DNA of 64,000 bases from CAZRCZ01 sp964598765 (GTDB lineage: Bacteria; Sumerlaeota; Sumerlaeia; MVZB01; JAJFLK01). Where the stretch lies: contig CAZRCZ010000002.1 of the NCBI GenBank assembly GCA_964598765.1, positions 62,001 to 126,000 on the forward strand, in the 5' to 3' direction. Shown here in pieces: positions 17,436 to 26,086 of the stretch (its first letter is position 1; each line of letters starts with the position of its first letter). The position numbers were made by a program, and so were the translations under genes. The notes under the pieces were generated by a model, which was not told where the DNA came from, did no database searches, and saw nothing but the letters and a program-made list of their open reading frames with translations.

Positions 17436-19241
17436 ATGAATACAAACTCCATTCGCATCGGTTGCGCGGCGGGATTTTGGGGCGATTCCATGATCGCCGC
17501 GCCGCAACTCATCGCCGGCGGGGAATTGAATTACCTCGTCTTCGATTATCTCGCCGAGATCACCATGTCCATCATGGCGCGGGCGCGCGCCAAGGACCCG
17601 AACATGGGCTACGCGCACGATTTCGTCACGCAGACGATGAAAAACTCGCTGGCCGAAATAGCCCGCCGGAAAATCAAGGTCGTCGCCAACGCGGGGGGAT
17701 TGAATCCTTCGGCTTGCGGCGCGGCGCTTCGAAAATTAATTGAGCAAGCGGGTCTGGACCTCAAGGTCGCCACGGTCGAAGGGGACGACATGACCGCGCG
17801 CGCCGAGGAATTTCGCGCCAAAGGCGTGCGCGAGATGTATTCGGGCGAGCCGTTCCCCAAGACGATGATGAGCATCAACGCTTATTTCGGCGCGTTTCCC
17901 ATCGCCGAGGCGCTGGGCGCCGGAGCCGACATCGTCGTCACGGGGCGATGCGTGGACAGCGCCGTCGCGCTCGGTCCCTGCATTCATGAATTCGGATGGA
18001 TGCGCGAGGACTACGACCAAATTGCCGGCGGCAGTCTCGCCGGGCACATCATCGAATGTGGCGCGCAATGCACGGGTGGGCTTTTCACCGATTGGCGCGA
18101 GAGCGAGGGATGGGAGAACATCGGCTATCCGGTCGTCGAAGTTTTACCGGATGGAAGTTTTCTTGTTTCCAAACCGCCGAACACCGGCGGTCTTGTCACC
18201 ATCGGAACCGTCGGCGAGCAAATTTTATACGAGATCGGCGACCCTCAAGCCTACATTCTTCCCGACGTGGTGTGCGATTTTTCTCAGGTTCAGGTCGAAC
18301 AAAAGGGCAAAGACTTGGTGCGCGTTTCGGGGGCGAAAGGACTCCCGCCGACGCCGCAATACAAAGTTTGCGGAACCTATCTCGATCAACACCGCATCAC
18401 CGCGACGCTGACGATCGGCGGGATTGACGCCAAAGAAAAAGGTTTGAAAACCGCCGAAGCAGTGCTGAAACGGTGCCGAGCAATTTTGAAACGTCGCGGC
18501 GCGCCTGATTACACCGAGACCTGCGTCGAGACGCTCGGCGGTGAATGGACCTATGGACCGCACAGCCGATTCCCCAATCCGCGCGAGGTGATTGTGAAAT
18601 TGAGCGCGAAGCATCCGGTTCCCGAAGCGCTCGAATTATTGTTGCGCGAGTTGACCTCGGCGGGAACCTCCATGTCCCCCGGCACGTCGGGCATGGGGGG
18701 CAATCGCCCCAAACCGTCGCCGGTGGTTCGTCTCTTTTCATTCTTGATGGATAAATCCGAAATCAAGCCGACGGTCAAATTGGGTGAAAAATCTTGGGAG
18801 GCGACGATTGCCCCCGGTCGGCCGTTCGACCCGTTAACGCTCAAACGTCCGGCGGTCGAAACCGTGACAACGACCTTGGATGGTCTCATCGAAACGCCTC
18901 TGCTTAAATTGGCTTGGGGTCGAAGCGGCGACAAAGGGGACAAAGCCAACATCGGCGTCATGGCGCGCAAACCGGAGTATCTCCCTTGGATTCGCTCCGC
19001 GCTGACCGAGGAATCGGTCCAACGCTATCTCGCGCATTTGGTCAAAGGCTCCGTCGAGCGATATGATCTCCCCGGCATTCACGGATTGAATTTTCTGCTT
19101 CACGAAGCGCTCGGCGGCGGCGGCATCGCCAGCCTCCGCACCGATCCCCAAGGGAAAGCCATGGCGCAAATGCTGATGGATTTTCCAGTCCGCATTCCCC
19201 GCGCGCTGGCAGAGCGCGAGGGATTGGTTGCGGTTTCCTGA
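17436..19241 (+). CDS. AtuA-family protein (DUF1446), acyclic terpene utilisation-like
   Basis: A 601-residue protein with both parts of the long AtuA architecture: the DUF1446 domain (residues 1 to about 450, with IRIGCAAGFWGDSMIAAPQL and VTGRCVDSAVALGP) and the C-terminal ferredoxin-like domain (LAWGRSGDKGDKANIGVMAR, then LPGIHGLNFLLHEALGGGG). In Pseudomonas atuA lies in the citronellol/geraniol degradation cluster, but its biochemical role is not settled and homologues are widespread outside terpene users. No acyl-CoA carboxylase or other atu gene is adjacent, so terpene use should not be assumed. Divergent from the monooxygenase-like gene. Confidence 0.85.
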   Translation: MNTNSIRIGCAAGFWGDSMIAAPQLIAGGELNYLVFDYLAEITMSIMARARAKDPNMGYAHDFVTQTMKNSLAEIARRKIKVVANAGGLNPSACGAALRKLIEQAGLDLKVATVEGDDMTARAEEFRAKGVREMYSGEPFPKTMMSINAYFGAFPIAEALGAGADIVVTGRCVDSAVALGPCIHEFGWMREDYDQIAGGSLAGHIIECGAQCTGGLFTDWRESEGWENIGYPVVEVLPDGSFLVSKPPNTGGLVTIGTVGEQILYEIGDPQAYILPDVVCDFSQVQVEQKGKDLVRVSGAKGLPPTPQYKVCGTYLDQHRITATLTIGGIDAKEKGLKTAEAVLKRCRAILKRRGAPDYTETCVETLGGEWTYGPHSRFPNPREVIVKLSAKHPVPEALELLLRELTSAGTSMSPGTSGMGGNRPKPSPVVRLFSFLMDKSEIKPTVKLGEKSWEATIAPGRPFDPLTLKRPAVETVTTTLDGLIETPLLKLAWGRSGDKGDKANIGVMARKPEYLPWIRSALTEESVQRYLAHLVKGSVERYDLPGIHGLNFLLHEALGGGGIASLRTDPQGKAMAQMLMDFPVRIPRALAEREGLVAVS

Positions 19242-19281
19242 CCGCACCGCTTGATAAGGCCGGACATTTTGGAATGAGTGG

Positions 19282-19354
<73 letters not shown>

Positions 19355-19481
19355 AGGCTGGACCGTCGCGCAAACGGTCTTCTATTTATACCGTTGGCGG
19401 GCGTCGCTCGTCAAGATGGATCGCGTTTCCAAAATCCAACATTGATTTCCCACAAGATTGGAACTAGAGTCAACTTTCAGC

Positions 19482-20495
19482 ATGACGATTGCTGATCCCG
19501 TTGCCTCCGCTCCACCCAACGAACAGCCTCATTCCGTTCAAACCTCTCCCGCCGTTGCCGCATCGCTGGCCAGTCCGCATCTTTTGGATCTGGAATCGCT
19601 GACCGTCGGGGAAATCCGGCTGATCTTGGAGCAGGCCAAGGGATTCAAGGAAGTCCTGACCCGCTCGATCAAAAAACTTCCGGCTCTGCGCGGCAAGACG
19701 GTCGTCAACCTTTTCTACGAGGATTCGACGCGCACGCGAACCTCCTTTGAACTTGCCGCCAAGCGTCTGTCCGCCGACGTAGTGAACTTCAACGTCGCCA
19801 CCTCCAGCGTCAACAAAGGGGAAACGCTTTTCGACACGGCGCGGACGATCCGCGCGATGGGAGCCGATTTCATCGTCATTCGTCATCCCGCCTCCGGCGC
19901 GCCGCATCTCCTGTCGCGCAAGATCGAGGCGCGCGTCATCAACGCCGGCGACGGAACGCACGAGCATCCGACGCAGGGATTGCTCGACGCCTTCACGATT
20001 CTGGAAATGCGCGGAAGGATCGAGGGATTGAACGTCGCCATCGTCGGCGACATTCTTCACAGCCGCGTGGCGCGGTCCAATCTCCACGCCTTGACCCGAC
20101 TCGGAGCCAAGGTGACGCTGGTCGGTCCGCGCACGCTCCTGCCGCCGGAGTTCGCGCAGTTCGGCGTCCGCATCTGCCACGATCTGATGGAGGGAATCCG
20201 CGACGCCGACGTGATCAACCTCCTGCGGATTCAACTGGAGCGGATGGGTAAAAATTTCTTTCCCTCGATCCGCGAATACAAATTGCTCTACGGCCTGACG
20301 GCCAACCGGCTGAAGGCCGCGCATCCCAACGTCGTCGTGATGCATCCGGGACCGATCAACCGCGGGGTGGAAATAGATCAGGAAGTCGCCGACGGACCGC
20401 ACTCGGTCATCAACCTTCAGGTGACCAACGGCATCGCCGTCCGCATGGCGGCGCTGTATCTGCTGGGGGGCGAACCTGCTCCGGCGGAGGTTTAA
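19482..20495 (+). CDS. pyrB: Aspartate carbamoyltransferase catalytic subunit
   Basis: A 337-residue enzyme that condenses carbamoyl phosphate and aspartate in the second step of pyrimidine synthesis. The carbamoyl phosphate motif [13 protein letters not shown] (about residues 80-92), the HPT motif in [14 protein letters not shown] and the [10 protein letters not shown] aspartate-binding segment near the C-terminus are intact. A 25-residue Pro/Ala/Ser-rich N-terminal extension precedes the conserved LLDLESL start. The usual partner pyrC (dihydroorotase) is not next to it. The ATG at 19482 is the natural start; an upstream TTG at 19458 is possible. Confidence 0.96.
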   Translation: MTIADPVASAPPNEQPHSVQTSPAVAASLASPHLLDLESLTVGEIRLILEQAKGFKEVLTRSIKKLPALRGKTVVNLFYEDSTRTRTSFELAAKRLSADVVNFNVATSSVNKGETLFDTARTIRAMGADFIVIRHPASGAPHLLSRKIEARVINAGDGTHEHPTQGLLDAFTILEMRGRIEGLNVAIVGDILHSRVARSNLHALTRLGAKVTLVGPRTLLPPEFAQFGVRICHDLMEGIRDADVINLLRIQLERMGKNFFPSIREYKLLYGLTANRLKAAHPNVVVMHPGPINRGVEIDQEVADGPHSVINLQVTNGIAVRMAALYLLGGEPAPAEV

Positions 20496-20499
20496 GATT

Positions 20500-20589
20500 A
20501 AACACGAAGACACAAAGAAGGCGCGAAGATCACAAAGAAAATAATAAGAAAGCCATCCCGTTCATCTTCTTCTTTGTGTCTTTGTGTTT
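20500..20589. repeat. NTKTQRHKE-type palindromic repeat (complete hairpin)
   Basis: The arms at 20500-20520 and 20569-20589 are 21-bp inverted repeats with one mismatch, built from ACACAAAGACACAAAG-like units. The element fills nearly the whole gap between pyrB and moaE. Confidence 0.85.
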
Positions 20590-20603
20590 GAGAATTTACA
20601 CCC

Positions 20604-21008
20604 ATGCCATCGCAAATTGAGGTCCGCATTCAAACCGAACCGATCAACGTCGCCGCCGAATACGCGGCAATCGCCGCTCCCAACAATGGAGGCAGGGTGG
20701 TCTTCACCGGTTGCGTGAGACCGGAGGAGAGCGGTCGAACGATTGAGCGACTTGATTATGAACATTACGAAGGCATGGCGCAGAAGGAATTGAAGAAGAT
20801 CGCGGAGGAAGCGCGCGCGCGATGGGGCTTGAATTCCTTGCGCGTCGTCCATCGCGTCGGCGCAATTGCCGTCGGCGATGAATCGGTCGTGATCGTCGCG
20901 GGAGCCGATCACCGCGCCGAGGCATTTGAGGGCGCGCGCTACGTGATTGACGAACTCAAGAAGCGCGTTCCGATTTGGAAATCAGCCCCGGCGGAGACAA
21001 AAGATTAA
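20604..21008 (+). CDS. moaE: Molybdopterin synthase catalytic subunit MoaE
   Basis: A 134-residue protein that, with the MoaD thiocarboxylate, inserts sulfur into precursor Z to make molybdopterin. Conserved features are VVFTGCVR, the ERLDYEHYEGMA helix, the VVHRVGAIAVGDESV segment with its substrate-binding HR, and KKRVPIWK near the C-terminus with active-site lysines. moaD is not adjacent. A molybdenum-enzyme chaperone/nucleotidyltransferase fusion at 56.9 kb suggests the cell uses the cofactor. Confidence 0.93.
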   Translation: MPSQIEVRIQTEPINVAAEYAAIAAPNNGGRVVFTGCVRPEESGRTIERLDYEHYEGMAQKELKKIAEEARARWGLNSLRVVHRVGAIAVGDESVVIVAGADHRAEAFEGARYVIDELKKRVPIWKSAPAETKD

Positions 21009-21130
21009 ACACAAAGACTCAAAGAAAGCACGAAGGACACGAAGAAGATTTGGAAATCAACGCAAAGGCGCAGGGACGCAAGGAGGATCGGACAAATTCA
21101 TTGCGTCTTTGCGTTTTTGCGTTTTTTCTC
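21007..21130. repeat. NTKTQRHKE-type repeat cluster
   Basis: Several purine-rich units (ACACAAAGACTCAAAGAAAG, GCAAAGGCGCAGGGACGCAAGG) are followed by the opposite arm TTGCGTCTTTGCGTTTTTGC. Fills the 3' gap between moaE and pdxB. Confidence 0.75.
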
Positions 21131-21145
21131 TTTGATGCGCTTGCG

Positions 21146-22294
21146 TTAATCAGAGGTCGCCATGGTAAAACCCAAAGCCGCAAGGGATAAATTGAGAACC
21201 GCGTCGGGAGGCTTCAGAAAAACACTGACGACGGAAAACTCGCGCCTCTCTGGGTAATTCTTGCGGAGTTGATCGAAATAGCTCCCGCGATCCGGAACGG
21301 GGATTGCTTCCAATTTTCGCAAGGCTTCGTCATCGCGCGGGAGCGGATAAGAGTCGGAAATTAAATCCGTAAGAATCTTCTCGCGATCGCCGCCCGTGGC
21401 GATTTCACTCTCACGAATCACCGTCGGCAAACGCGAATTGTAATTCCACTCGACAGGCTTGTTCAAATGGCGGCAGAGCGCTTCGTAAATCATTTGCGTC
21501 GCGCGGAGTTTTCCATCCGCCGAATACCCCGCGACGTGCGGCGTGGCGAGCGTCGCGGCTTTCATCAACTCCACGGAAATTTCCGGCTCGCCGATCCATG
21601 CGTCAATCGCCGCTCCCGCAATTTGCTTTGACCGCAAAGATTTCAGAAGCGCCGTTTCATCCACGATTCCGCCTCGCGCGGCATTGATGAGAACGCCGGA
21701 ACTTTTCATCGCGCCGAGAAATTCGGCGCCGATCATCCCGACCGTCCGATCCTTCCCATTGCTCGTCAGCGGAACATGAAGCGAAACCGCGTCGCAATCG
21801 GCAAGCTCGCTCAAGGGATGAAATGGCCGGAGATCGCCGGATCGCTTGAGCGGAGGATCGCAAAGCATTGGTCCCATTCCCAAGGCACGCGCGACGCGCG
21901 CAACCCGCGAGCCGCAATGTCCCGCCCCCACGATGCCGATGGTTTTTCCATTGAGCCTCCACCCCAGCTTCGCCCGAAAATAAACCAGCGCCGCCGCGAC
22001 GTATTGCGCGACCGATTCCGCATTGGAACCCGGGGCAGAGCTAAAAGCGATGCCGCGTTGCGCGAGCCAATCCAGATCAATGTGATCCGTCCCGATGGTT
22101 GCCGAGCCGACGAATCGGACGTTCGACGCTTCAAGGAGAGATTGGTTCACCCGCGTGACGGAACGAACCAAGAGAACGTCAGCATCCTTTGCTGACGCCG
22201 AATCCATTTGACGGCCGGGCAGAATCCGCACCTCGCCCAATCCGCCGAACGCCTCCCGAACCAGAGGGATGTTCTCATCGGCGAGGATGATCAT
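21146..22294 (-). CDS. pdxB: 4-phosphoerythronate dehydrogenase
   Basis: A 382-residue D-2-hydroxyacid dehydrogenase. The start MIILADENIPLVREAF and the segment VRFVGSATIGTDHID are characteristic of PdxB, which oxidises 4-phosphoerythronate in the DXP-dependent route to pyridoxal 5'-phosphate. The NAD motif GIVGAGHCGSRVARV, the catalytic Arg in INAARGGIVDE and the His in TPHVAGYS are present, and the length matches because of the C-terminal dimerisation domain. It is convergent with moaE and upstream of nothing on its strand; the TPR genes follow it on the genome but point the same way (minus) from further right. Confidence 0.92.
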   Translation of the reverse strand: MIILADENIPLVREAFGGLGEVRILPGRQMDSASAKDADVLLVRSVTRVNQSLLEASNVRFVGSATIGTDHIDLDWLAQRGIAFSSAPGSNAESVAQYVAAALVYFRAKLGWRLNGKTIGIVGAGHCGSRVARVARALGMGPMLCDPPLKRSGDLRPFHPLSELADCDAVSLHVPLTSNGKDRTVGMIGAEFLGAMKSSGVLINAARGGIVDETALLKSLRSKQIAGAAIDAWIGEPEISVELMKAATLATPHVAGYSADGKLRATQMIYEALCRHLNKPVEWNYNSRLPTVIRESEIATGGDREKILTDLISDSYPLPRDDEALRKLEAIPVPDRGSYFDQLRKNYPERREFSVVSVFLKPPDAVLNLSLAALGFTMATSD

Positions 22295-22321
22295 TCGGCA
22301 AGGTTACGGCGCGGGACGAAT

Positions 22322-23026
22322 TTATTTTGCCCCCGCCGGTTTTGGCGGAGCCGGCGCGGCATTTTTATTCTGCGCGGCTTGTTGCTTGATCGTCGCCGCC
22401 CGCGCCAGCAGTTGCGCCGCTTCGTCGTCTTTCTTTTGGTTTTTTAGGCAATTGGCGAGGTCCTCCAGCGATTCGGCGAGTTCGGGCTTGTCGGGCTGGG
22501 ACTTTTCACGAATCTCCACGGCGCGACGCAAGATTGGCTCGGCCTCCGCGTATTGCTTGATGAAGTTGAAAACGCTGGCTTGATTTCTCAGATCGCTCGC
22601 CACGTCGGGATGCTCGGGTCCCATCAATTGCGCGCGGACGTCAATCAATCGCTGAAACGTCCCCTTCGCGTCGTCGTATTTCCCCTTAAAGAAGTAAAAG
22701 TAGGCCAGCTCATTCAGGCTGGTCGTAAGATGCCACCCCTTGGGTTCCTCCGCATCGGCTTTTTCGACGGCGGCCTTCCAAAGTTTCTCGGCCTCGTCAA
22801 TTTGTTTTGTCTTGTCGGCCTGTTTCGCGGCTTCGACCGCTTCATCCCAACTCAGCGCGGCGGGATCGGCGACGGCGGGTCCCGGAGCCGAGCCGGGCAA
22901 AGTCTCCGGAGCCACCAAGTCCTTCTCCCACGGATTTTGCTCCTTCACGCACGCGGCGGATCGGCAGATCACTACGCCCAGAATGATTCCGACGCAAAGA
23001 TTCAGCAATCGTTGCCAGACCGACAT
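22322..23026 (-). CDS. TPR-repeat protein with N-terminal signal/anchor
   Basis: About 234 residues: one hydrophobic segment (LLNLCVGIILGVVICRSAAC, possibly a lipobox-like SAAC), a Pro/Ala-rich linker, then tetratricopeptide-like helices with the NB-ARC/kinesin-light-chain style spacing (LMGPEHPDVASDLRNQASVF, then EPILRRAVEIREKSQPDKPE). It is a paralogue of the gene just upstream. The frame is open to 23083, where a GTG overlaps the upstream stop (GTGA), but AAGGAAAAGAAGAAC favours the ATG at 23026. Protein-protein interaction in the periplasm or at the membrane is likely; a specific role is unknown. Confidence 0.7.
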   Translation of the reverse strand: MSVWQRLLNLCVGIILGVVICRSAACVKEQNPWEKDLVAPETLPGSAPGPAVADPAALSWDEAVEAAKQADKTKQIDEAEKLWKAAVEKADAEEPKGWHLTTSLNELAYFYFFKGKYDDAKGTFQRLIDVRAQLMGPEHPDVASDLRNQASVFNFIKQYAEAEPILRRAVEIREKSQPDKPELAESLEDLANCLKNQKKDDEAAQLLARAATIKQQAAQNKNAAPAPPKPAGAK

Positions 23027-23079
23027 GTTCTTCTTTTCCTTTCCTTCCTGATCCATAGTTTTGATTCCCGTAAGGGCTT

Positions 23080-23850
23080 TCACTTTTGCTGTTTGGCCAG
23101 AATGGCCTTGGAACGCGCCTCCAATTGATCCGCCTCATCCTTGCGGTTCAAATTGCGCAACGCATCGGCATAATACTTGAGAATCTCGGCGACGGTCGAA
23201 TCGTCGGGACCGTTGGTTTTCTCGCGGATGGCCAACGCGCGCTTGTAGAGCGGTTCCGACATGTCGAACTTGCTTTGAAAATTATAGACCCCCGTCAAAT
23301 CAATCAGCGCGTTGGCGACGTTGGGATCGTCGGGACCGACGGAATCCTCCAAGACCTTGATCATCTTTTGAAAGGTTTCTTCCGCTTGGGCGAACATGCC
23401 GTGAAAGTGATAAAAGAATCCGAGCGTGTGAAGGATGCCGCTGTAGCGCAGATCCTTGGGGTTTTCCCTTTCCGCTCTTCCTGCCGCCGCGAGATAAAAT
23501 TGCTCCGCCTTGAGAATTTCCCCTTCCTTTTCGGCGTCCCGCGCCGCCTGAATCAATCGGTCATAACTCATTTCCTCGATGGAAGGTTGCGGCGGAGTCT
23601 GCGCGGACGGAGCCAATGCCCCCTCGCCGACGGAACCGGAGGATGCGGCGCCGAGCATCGGGCCGAAAGTTTCCCAATTCAACGCCTTGTCCTCGGAGCG
23701 TTTCCCGCGGGCAAGCAAACCAGACGCTAGGATAGAAACCACCAAGACGCCAAGCGCGCCCAACGATTGCGAATTTGAATATCGCTTGGCGCGCTTGGCG
23801 TCTTTCCGGTTGGTTTCGGGAGACTTCGAAATCATGCGTGTCTTATCCAT
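23080..23850 (-). CDS. TPR-repeat membrane-anchored protein, paralogue of the next gene
   Basis: About 256 residues: basic N-terminus, a hydrophobic segment (LGALGVLVVSILASGLLA), a Pro/Ala linker, then TPR units (AEETFQKMIKVLEDSVGPDD, EPLYKRALAIREKTNGPDDS) close in sequence to those of the downstream paralogue. The N-terminal RKDAKRAKRYSNSQSLGALG is coded by a dispersed hairpin repeat, so the membrane anchor is partly repeat-derived. Start chosen at 23850 after GGGATGGAATA. Frame is open further up without coding character. The pair looks like a tandem duplication with translational coupling. Confidence 0.7.
   Translation of the reverse strand: MDKTRMISKSPETNRKDAKRAKRYSNSQSLGALGVLVVSILASGLLARGKRSEDKALNWETFGPMLGAASSGSVGEGALAPSAQTPPQPSIEEMSYDRLIQAARDAEKEGEILKAEQFYLAAAGRAERENPKDLRYSGILHTLGFFYHFHGMFAQAEETFQKMIKVLEDSVGPDDPNVANALIDLTGVYNFQSKFDMSEPLYKRALAIREKTNGPDDSTVAEILKYYADALRNLNRKDEADQLEARSKAILAKQQK
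23738..23816. repeat. Palindromic repeat inside the TPR gene
   Basis: GACGCCAAGCGCGCC (23746-23760) and GGCGCGCTTGGCGTC (23788-23802) are perfect 15-bp inverted repeats. It is read in frame as the N-terminal anchor region of the minus-strand TPR protein. Confidence 0.8.
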
Positions 23851-23976
23851 TATTCCATCCCGTCCATCGAATCCTGATTGAAACCGCGCCAAGCCTGTGC
23901 CACTTTTATCCGCGATTCGCGCCCGGACAGCATGAATCTTTATTGAAGGATATCCCCGCAACGTTCGTCAAGGATT

Positions 23977-24735
23977 ATGGAACCGGTTGAATATCAGCGC
24001 ATGTTCGATCTGGAGGACCGCCATTGGTGGTTTCAGGGGCGGCTGGAGATGGTGCGGCGGATGTTGACCCGCCATGCGCCGAGAGCCACGCCCGGAAGTG
24101 TCCGTCTTCTCGACATCGGTTGCGGGACGGGGATGTTCCTGCAAAAGCAAAATCCGTCTTGGACCACCTTCGGGTTGGATCGCTCGTTCCAAGCTCTGCG
24201 GTTCACGCGCCAACGGGGGATCGGCCGGCTGGTCTGCGCCGATTCCGTCGCGCTTCCGTTCCCCAACGCCAGCTTCGACGTCGTCACCGCCTTTGATTTG
24301 ATTGAGCACGTCGAGGGGGATTGTTTGCTCGTTTCGGAAGTCCATCGGGTCTTGAAACCGGGGGGAATCCTTTTGGCCACGGTTCCGGCCCATCCCCTTC
24401 TCTGGAGCGCGCACGACCGCGCGCTTCACCACAAACGCCGTTACCGCTGGAAGCAGTTCGATTCGCTTTTCGACGAAAAACTTTGGATCAAGCGGCGCAT
24501 GACTTGGACCTTTGCCGCGATTTATCCGGTCGCCGCATTGGTCCGCTCCGCGAAAAACTTGTTGCCTCTTTCCGGTTCCGCTTCCGCCGACACGCACATG
24601 ACTTCGTCGTGGCTCAACGCCTTTCTCATCCGTCTCCATTTCCTCGAAGCCGCCCTCGTGGACAAAATCAACCTTCCGTTTGGGCTTTCCATCCTCACGA
24701 TTCGGGAGAAGAGAAAGGACAAATCGGTTATTTAA
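23977..24735 (+). CDS. Class I SAM-dependent methyltransferase
   Basis: A 252-residue methyltransferase. The SAM-binding motif I LLDIGCGTGMFLQ is at about residues 43-55, motif II acidic residue in TFGLDRS, motif III ADSVALPFPNASFDVVTAFD and motif post-III HRVLKPGGILLATVP. The opening YQRMFDLEDRHWWFQGRLEM is typical of small-molecule or lipid/glycan methyltransferases in environmental bacteria. The C-terminal third has hydrophobic stretches that could contact membrane lipids. Substrate unknown. AAGGA precedes the ATG. Confidence 0.82.
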   Translation: MEPVEYQRMFDLEDRHWWFQGRLEMVRRMLTRHAPRATPGSVRLLDIGCGTGMFLQKQNPSWTTFGLDRSFQALRFTRQRGIGRLVCADSVALPFPNASFDVVTAFDLIEHVEGDCLLVSEVHRVLKPGGILLATVPAHPLLWSAHDRALHHKRRYRWKQFDSLFDEKLWIKRRMTWTFAAIYPVAALVRSAKNLLPLSGSASADTHMTSSWLNAFLIRLHFLEAALVDKINLPFGLSILTIREKRKDKSVI

Positions 24736-25023
24736 TTCGGCGGCTTTGCCGATGGGATGATGTAGAAGGAGAGATAAACCGGGATTCGTAACTTGAGCGT
24801 CGAGGATTACGATCTGGGAACACTCAACCAAATCCTCCGCCAAAAAAATTCTCTCAATTCTGACTTTAGGGGTTGACACGCCCAAAGCCGGCATGGACCA
24901 TGGTTCCCAATGTTGCGAAACCGGGATGCCCGCGAGGGCATGTGTGTCCCCGGTCTTCGTTCTTGAATCCGATCCGATGTTGCCGAAGTTGGAAGTTCCA
25001 GCGAGTAAGGGAGAGGATTAAAA
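24736..25023 (+). other. Leader region of the M23 operon
   Basis: A 288-bp gap. It contains TTGACA at 24876 without a good -10, and a short hairpin ATGCCC-GCGA-GGGCAT (24926-24941) closed by a GNRA-type tetraloop. I could not match it to a known riboswitch. GGGAGAGG at 25010 is the ribosome binding site of the next gene. Confidence 0.4.
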
Positions 25024-26073
25024 ATGACCGAAAAACAGCGCGTTCCAACCCGCCCGGTCCGAGATGCCCAAAAGCGTCGGCGTTCCGTCATGCCGTTGGC
25101 GGCGATTTTGGCCGTTACAAGCGTTGCGCCAATCAATGCCGGGGTGACGGTCGTCCAGCACAAAGCCGCGAACAAACCTGCGCCCATCGTAAAAGAAGCA
25201 GTGGAAGGGAAGGCGGTTTCGAACGCCGATCCGATGAAGCTACGCAAGGAATTTGACGCGCTCGGCGTGACGATGGCCGGCATGGCGACATTCATGGGGG
25301 AGAGTTCGGTTTTCTTGAAATATCGGGGGCAGAATGACCAAGTGATCTGCGGTGTCGGCCAGATCATCGGGGGTTTCAAGATTGTTTCGATCCAGCCGGG
25401 TTACACCGTTTTCGAGCGGGACGGCGGGAGAATTTGGCTGGCCGTCGGGGATTCAGCCGGTCGGGTGGAAAATGCAACTCCGGCTCCCTCGCCTCAATCC
25501 GCGCCGGAAGAAGATCCGCTCTTTGTCCCGATTCGCAACAAGAGCGCGAACTCTAGGACGAAGGTTTTGACCAAGGCGTATAAGGAAACGCTCGATTCGG
25601 ACGGCTTAACCCAAGAAAGCGACGCGCCTGCATTCCGCTCGGGTTCGCGCCCCGCGCAGGCCTCGATGCAGGATGGGCGGTTCATGATGCCAGTTCGAGG
25701 ATTCGTCACTTCCCCGTTCGGCTACCGCAAGGCTCCGACGGGAGGTGCGCGGAAGTATCATCAAGGGATTGACCTGCAAGGGGGCGAGGGATCGCCCGTC
25801 GTCGCCGCGGCAGGAGGAACGGTCGTGAGCGTGTCCTACTCTTGGGCGAAGGGGAACAATGTTCTTGTTCAACACGCCGACGGATACGAAACCGCCTATT
25901 TCCATTTCTCCAAGGTCGCGGTCAAGACGGGCCAGAAGGTGCGTCAGGGGGACGTTCTGGGATTCGAGGGGGACACGGGCATTGCGACCGGACCGCATCT
26001 GCACTTTGAGATTCACAAAAACGGCGTTCCGGTGGACCCGGCTCTTTATCTGAAGGGTCTGACGTCCCGCTGA
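25024..26073 (+). CDS. M23-family metallopeptidase with GspC/PilP-like N-terminal domain
   Basis: A 349-residue exported cell-wall hydrolase. The C-terminal LytM domain (about 220-345) has complete zinc ligands and catalytic residues: SPFGYR, His246 and Asp250 in KYHQGID, and His325/His327 in GPHLHFE. The N-terminus has a basic head and hydrophobic stretch (VMPLAAILAVTSVAPINA) acting as signal or anchor. Residues 95-145 (LKYRGQNDQVICGVGQIIGG, FKIVSIQPGYTVFERDG) look like the homology region of GspC or PilP from secretion/pilus systems. It would cleave peptidoglycan cross-links. First gene of a tight unit with a response regulator, EIIA protein and gmd. Confidence 0.87.
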   Translation: MTEKQRVPTRPVRDAQKRRRSVMPLAAILAVTSVAPINAGVTVVQHKAANKPAPIVKEAVEGKAVSNADPMKLRKEFDALGVTMAGMATFMGESSVFLKYRGQNDQVICGVGQIIGGFKIVSIQPGYTVFERDGGRIWLAVGDSAGRVENATPAPSPQSAPEEDPLFVPIRNKSANSRTKVLTKAYKETLDSDGLTQESDAPAFRSGSRPAQASMQDGRFMMPVRGFVTSPFGYRKAPTGGARKYHQGIDLQGGEGSPVVAAAGGTVVSVSYSWAKGNNVLVQHADGYETAYFHFSKVAVKTGQKVRQGDVLGFEGDTGIATGPHLHFEIHKNGVPVDPALYLKGLTSR

Positions 26074-26086
26074 CGCGCGCGATTTC

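Noticed and set aside
19458..19481. Upstream TTG start of pyrB
   Set aside because: It adds eight residues without similarity to PyrB and lacks a better ribosome binding site than the ATG at 19482.
24876..24881. TTGACA as promoter of the M23 operon
   Set aside because: No acceptable -10 hexamer is found 16-18 bases downstream.
24890..25010. c-di-AMP (ydaO) or c-di-GMP (GEMM) riboswitch in the M23 leader
   Set aside because: The conserved core sequences of both classes could not be found, only a short hairpin.
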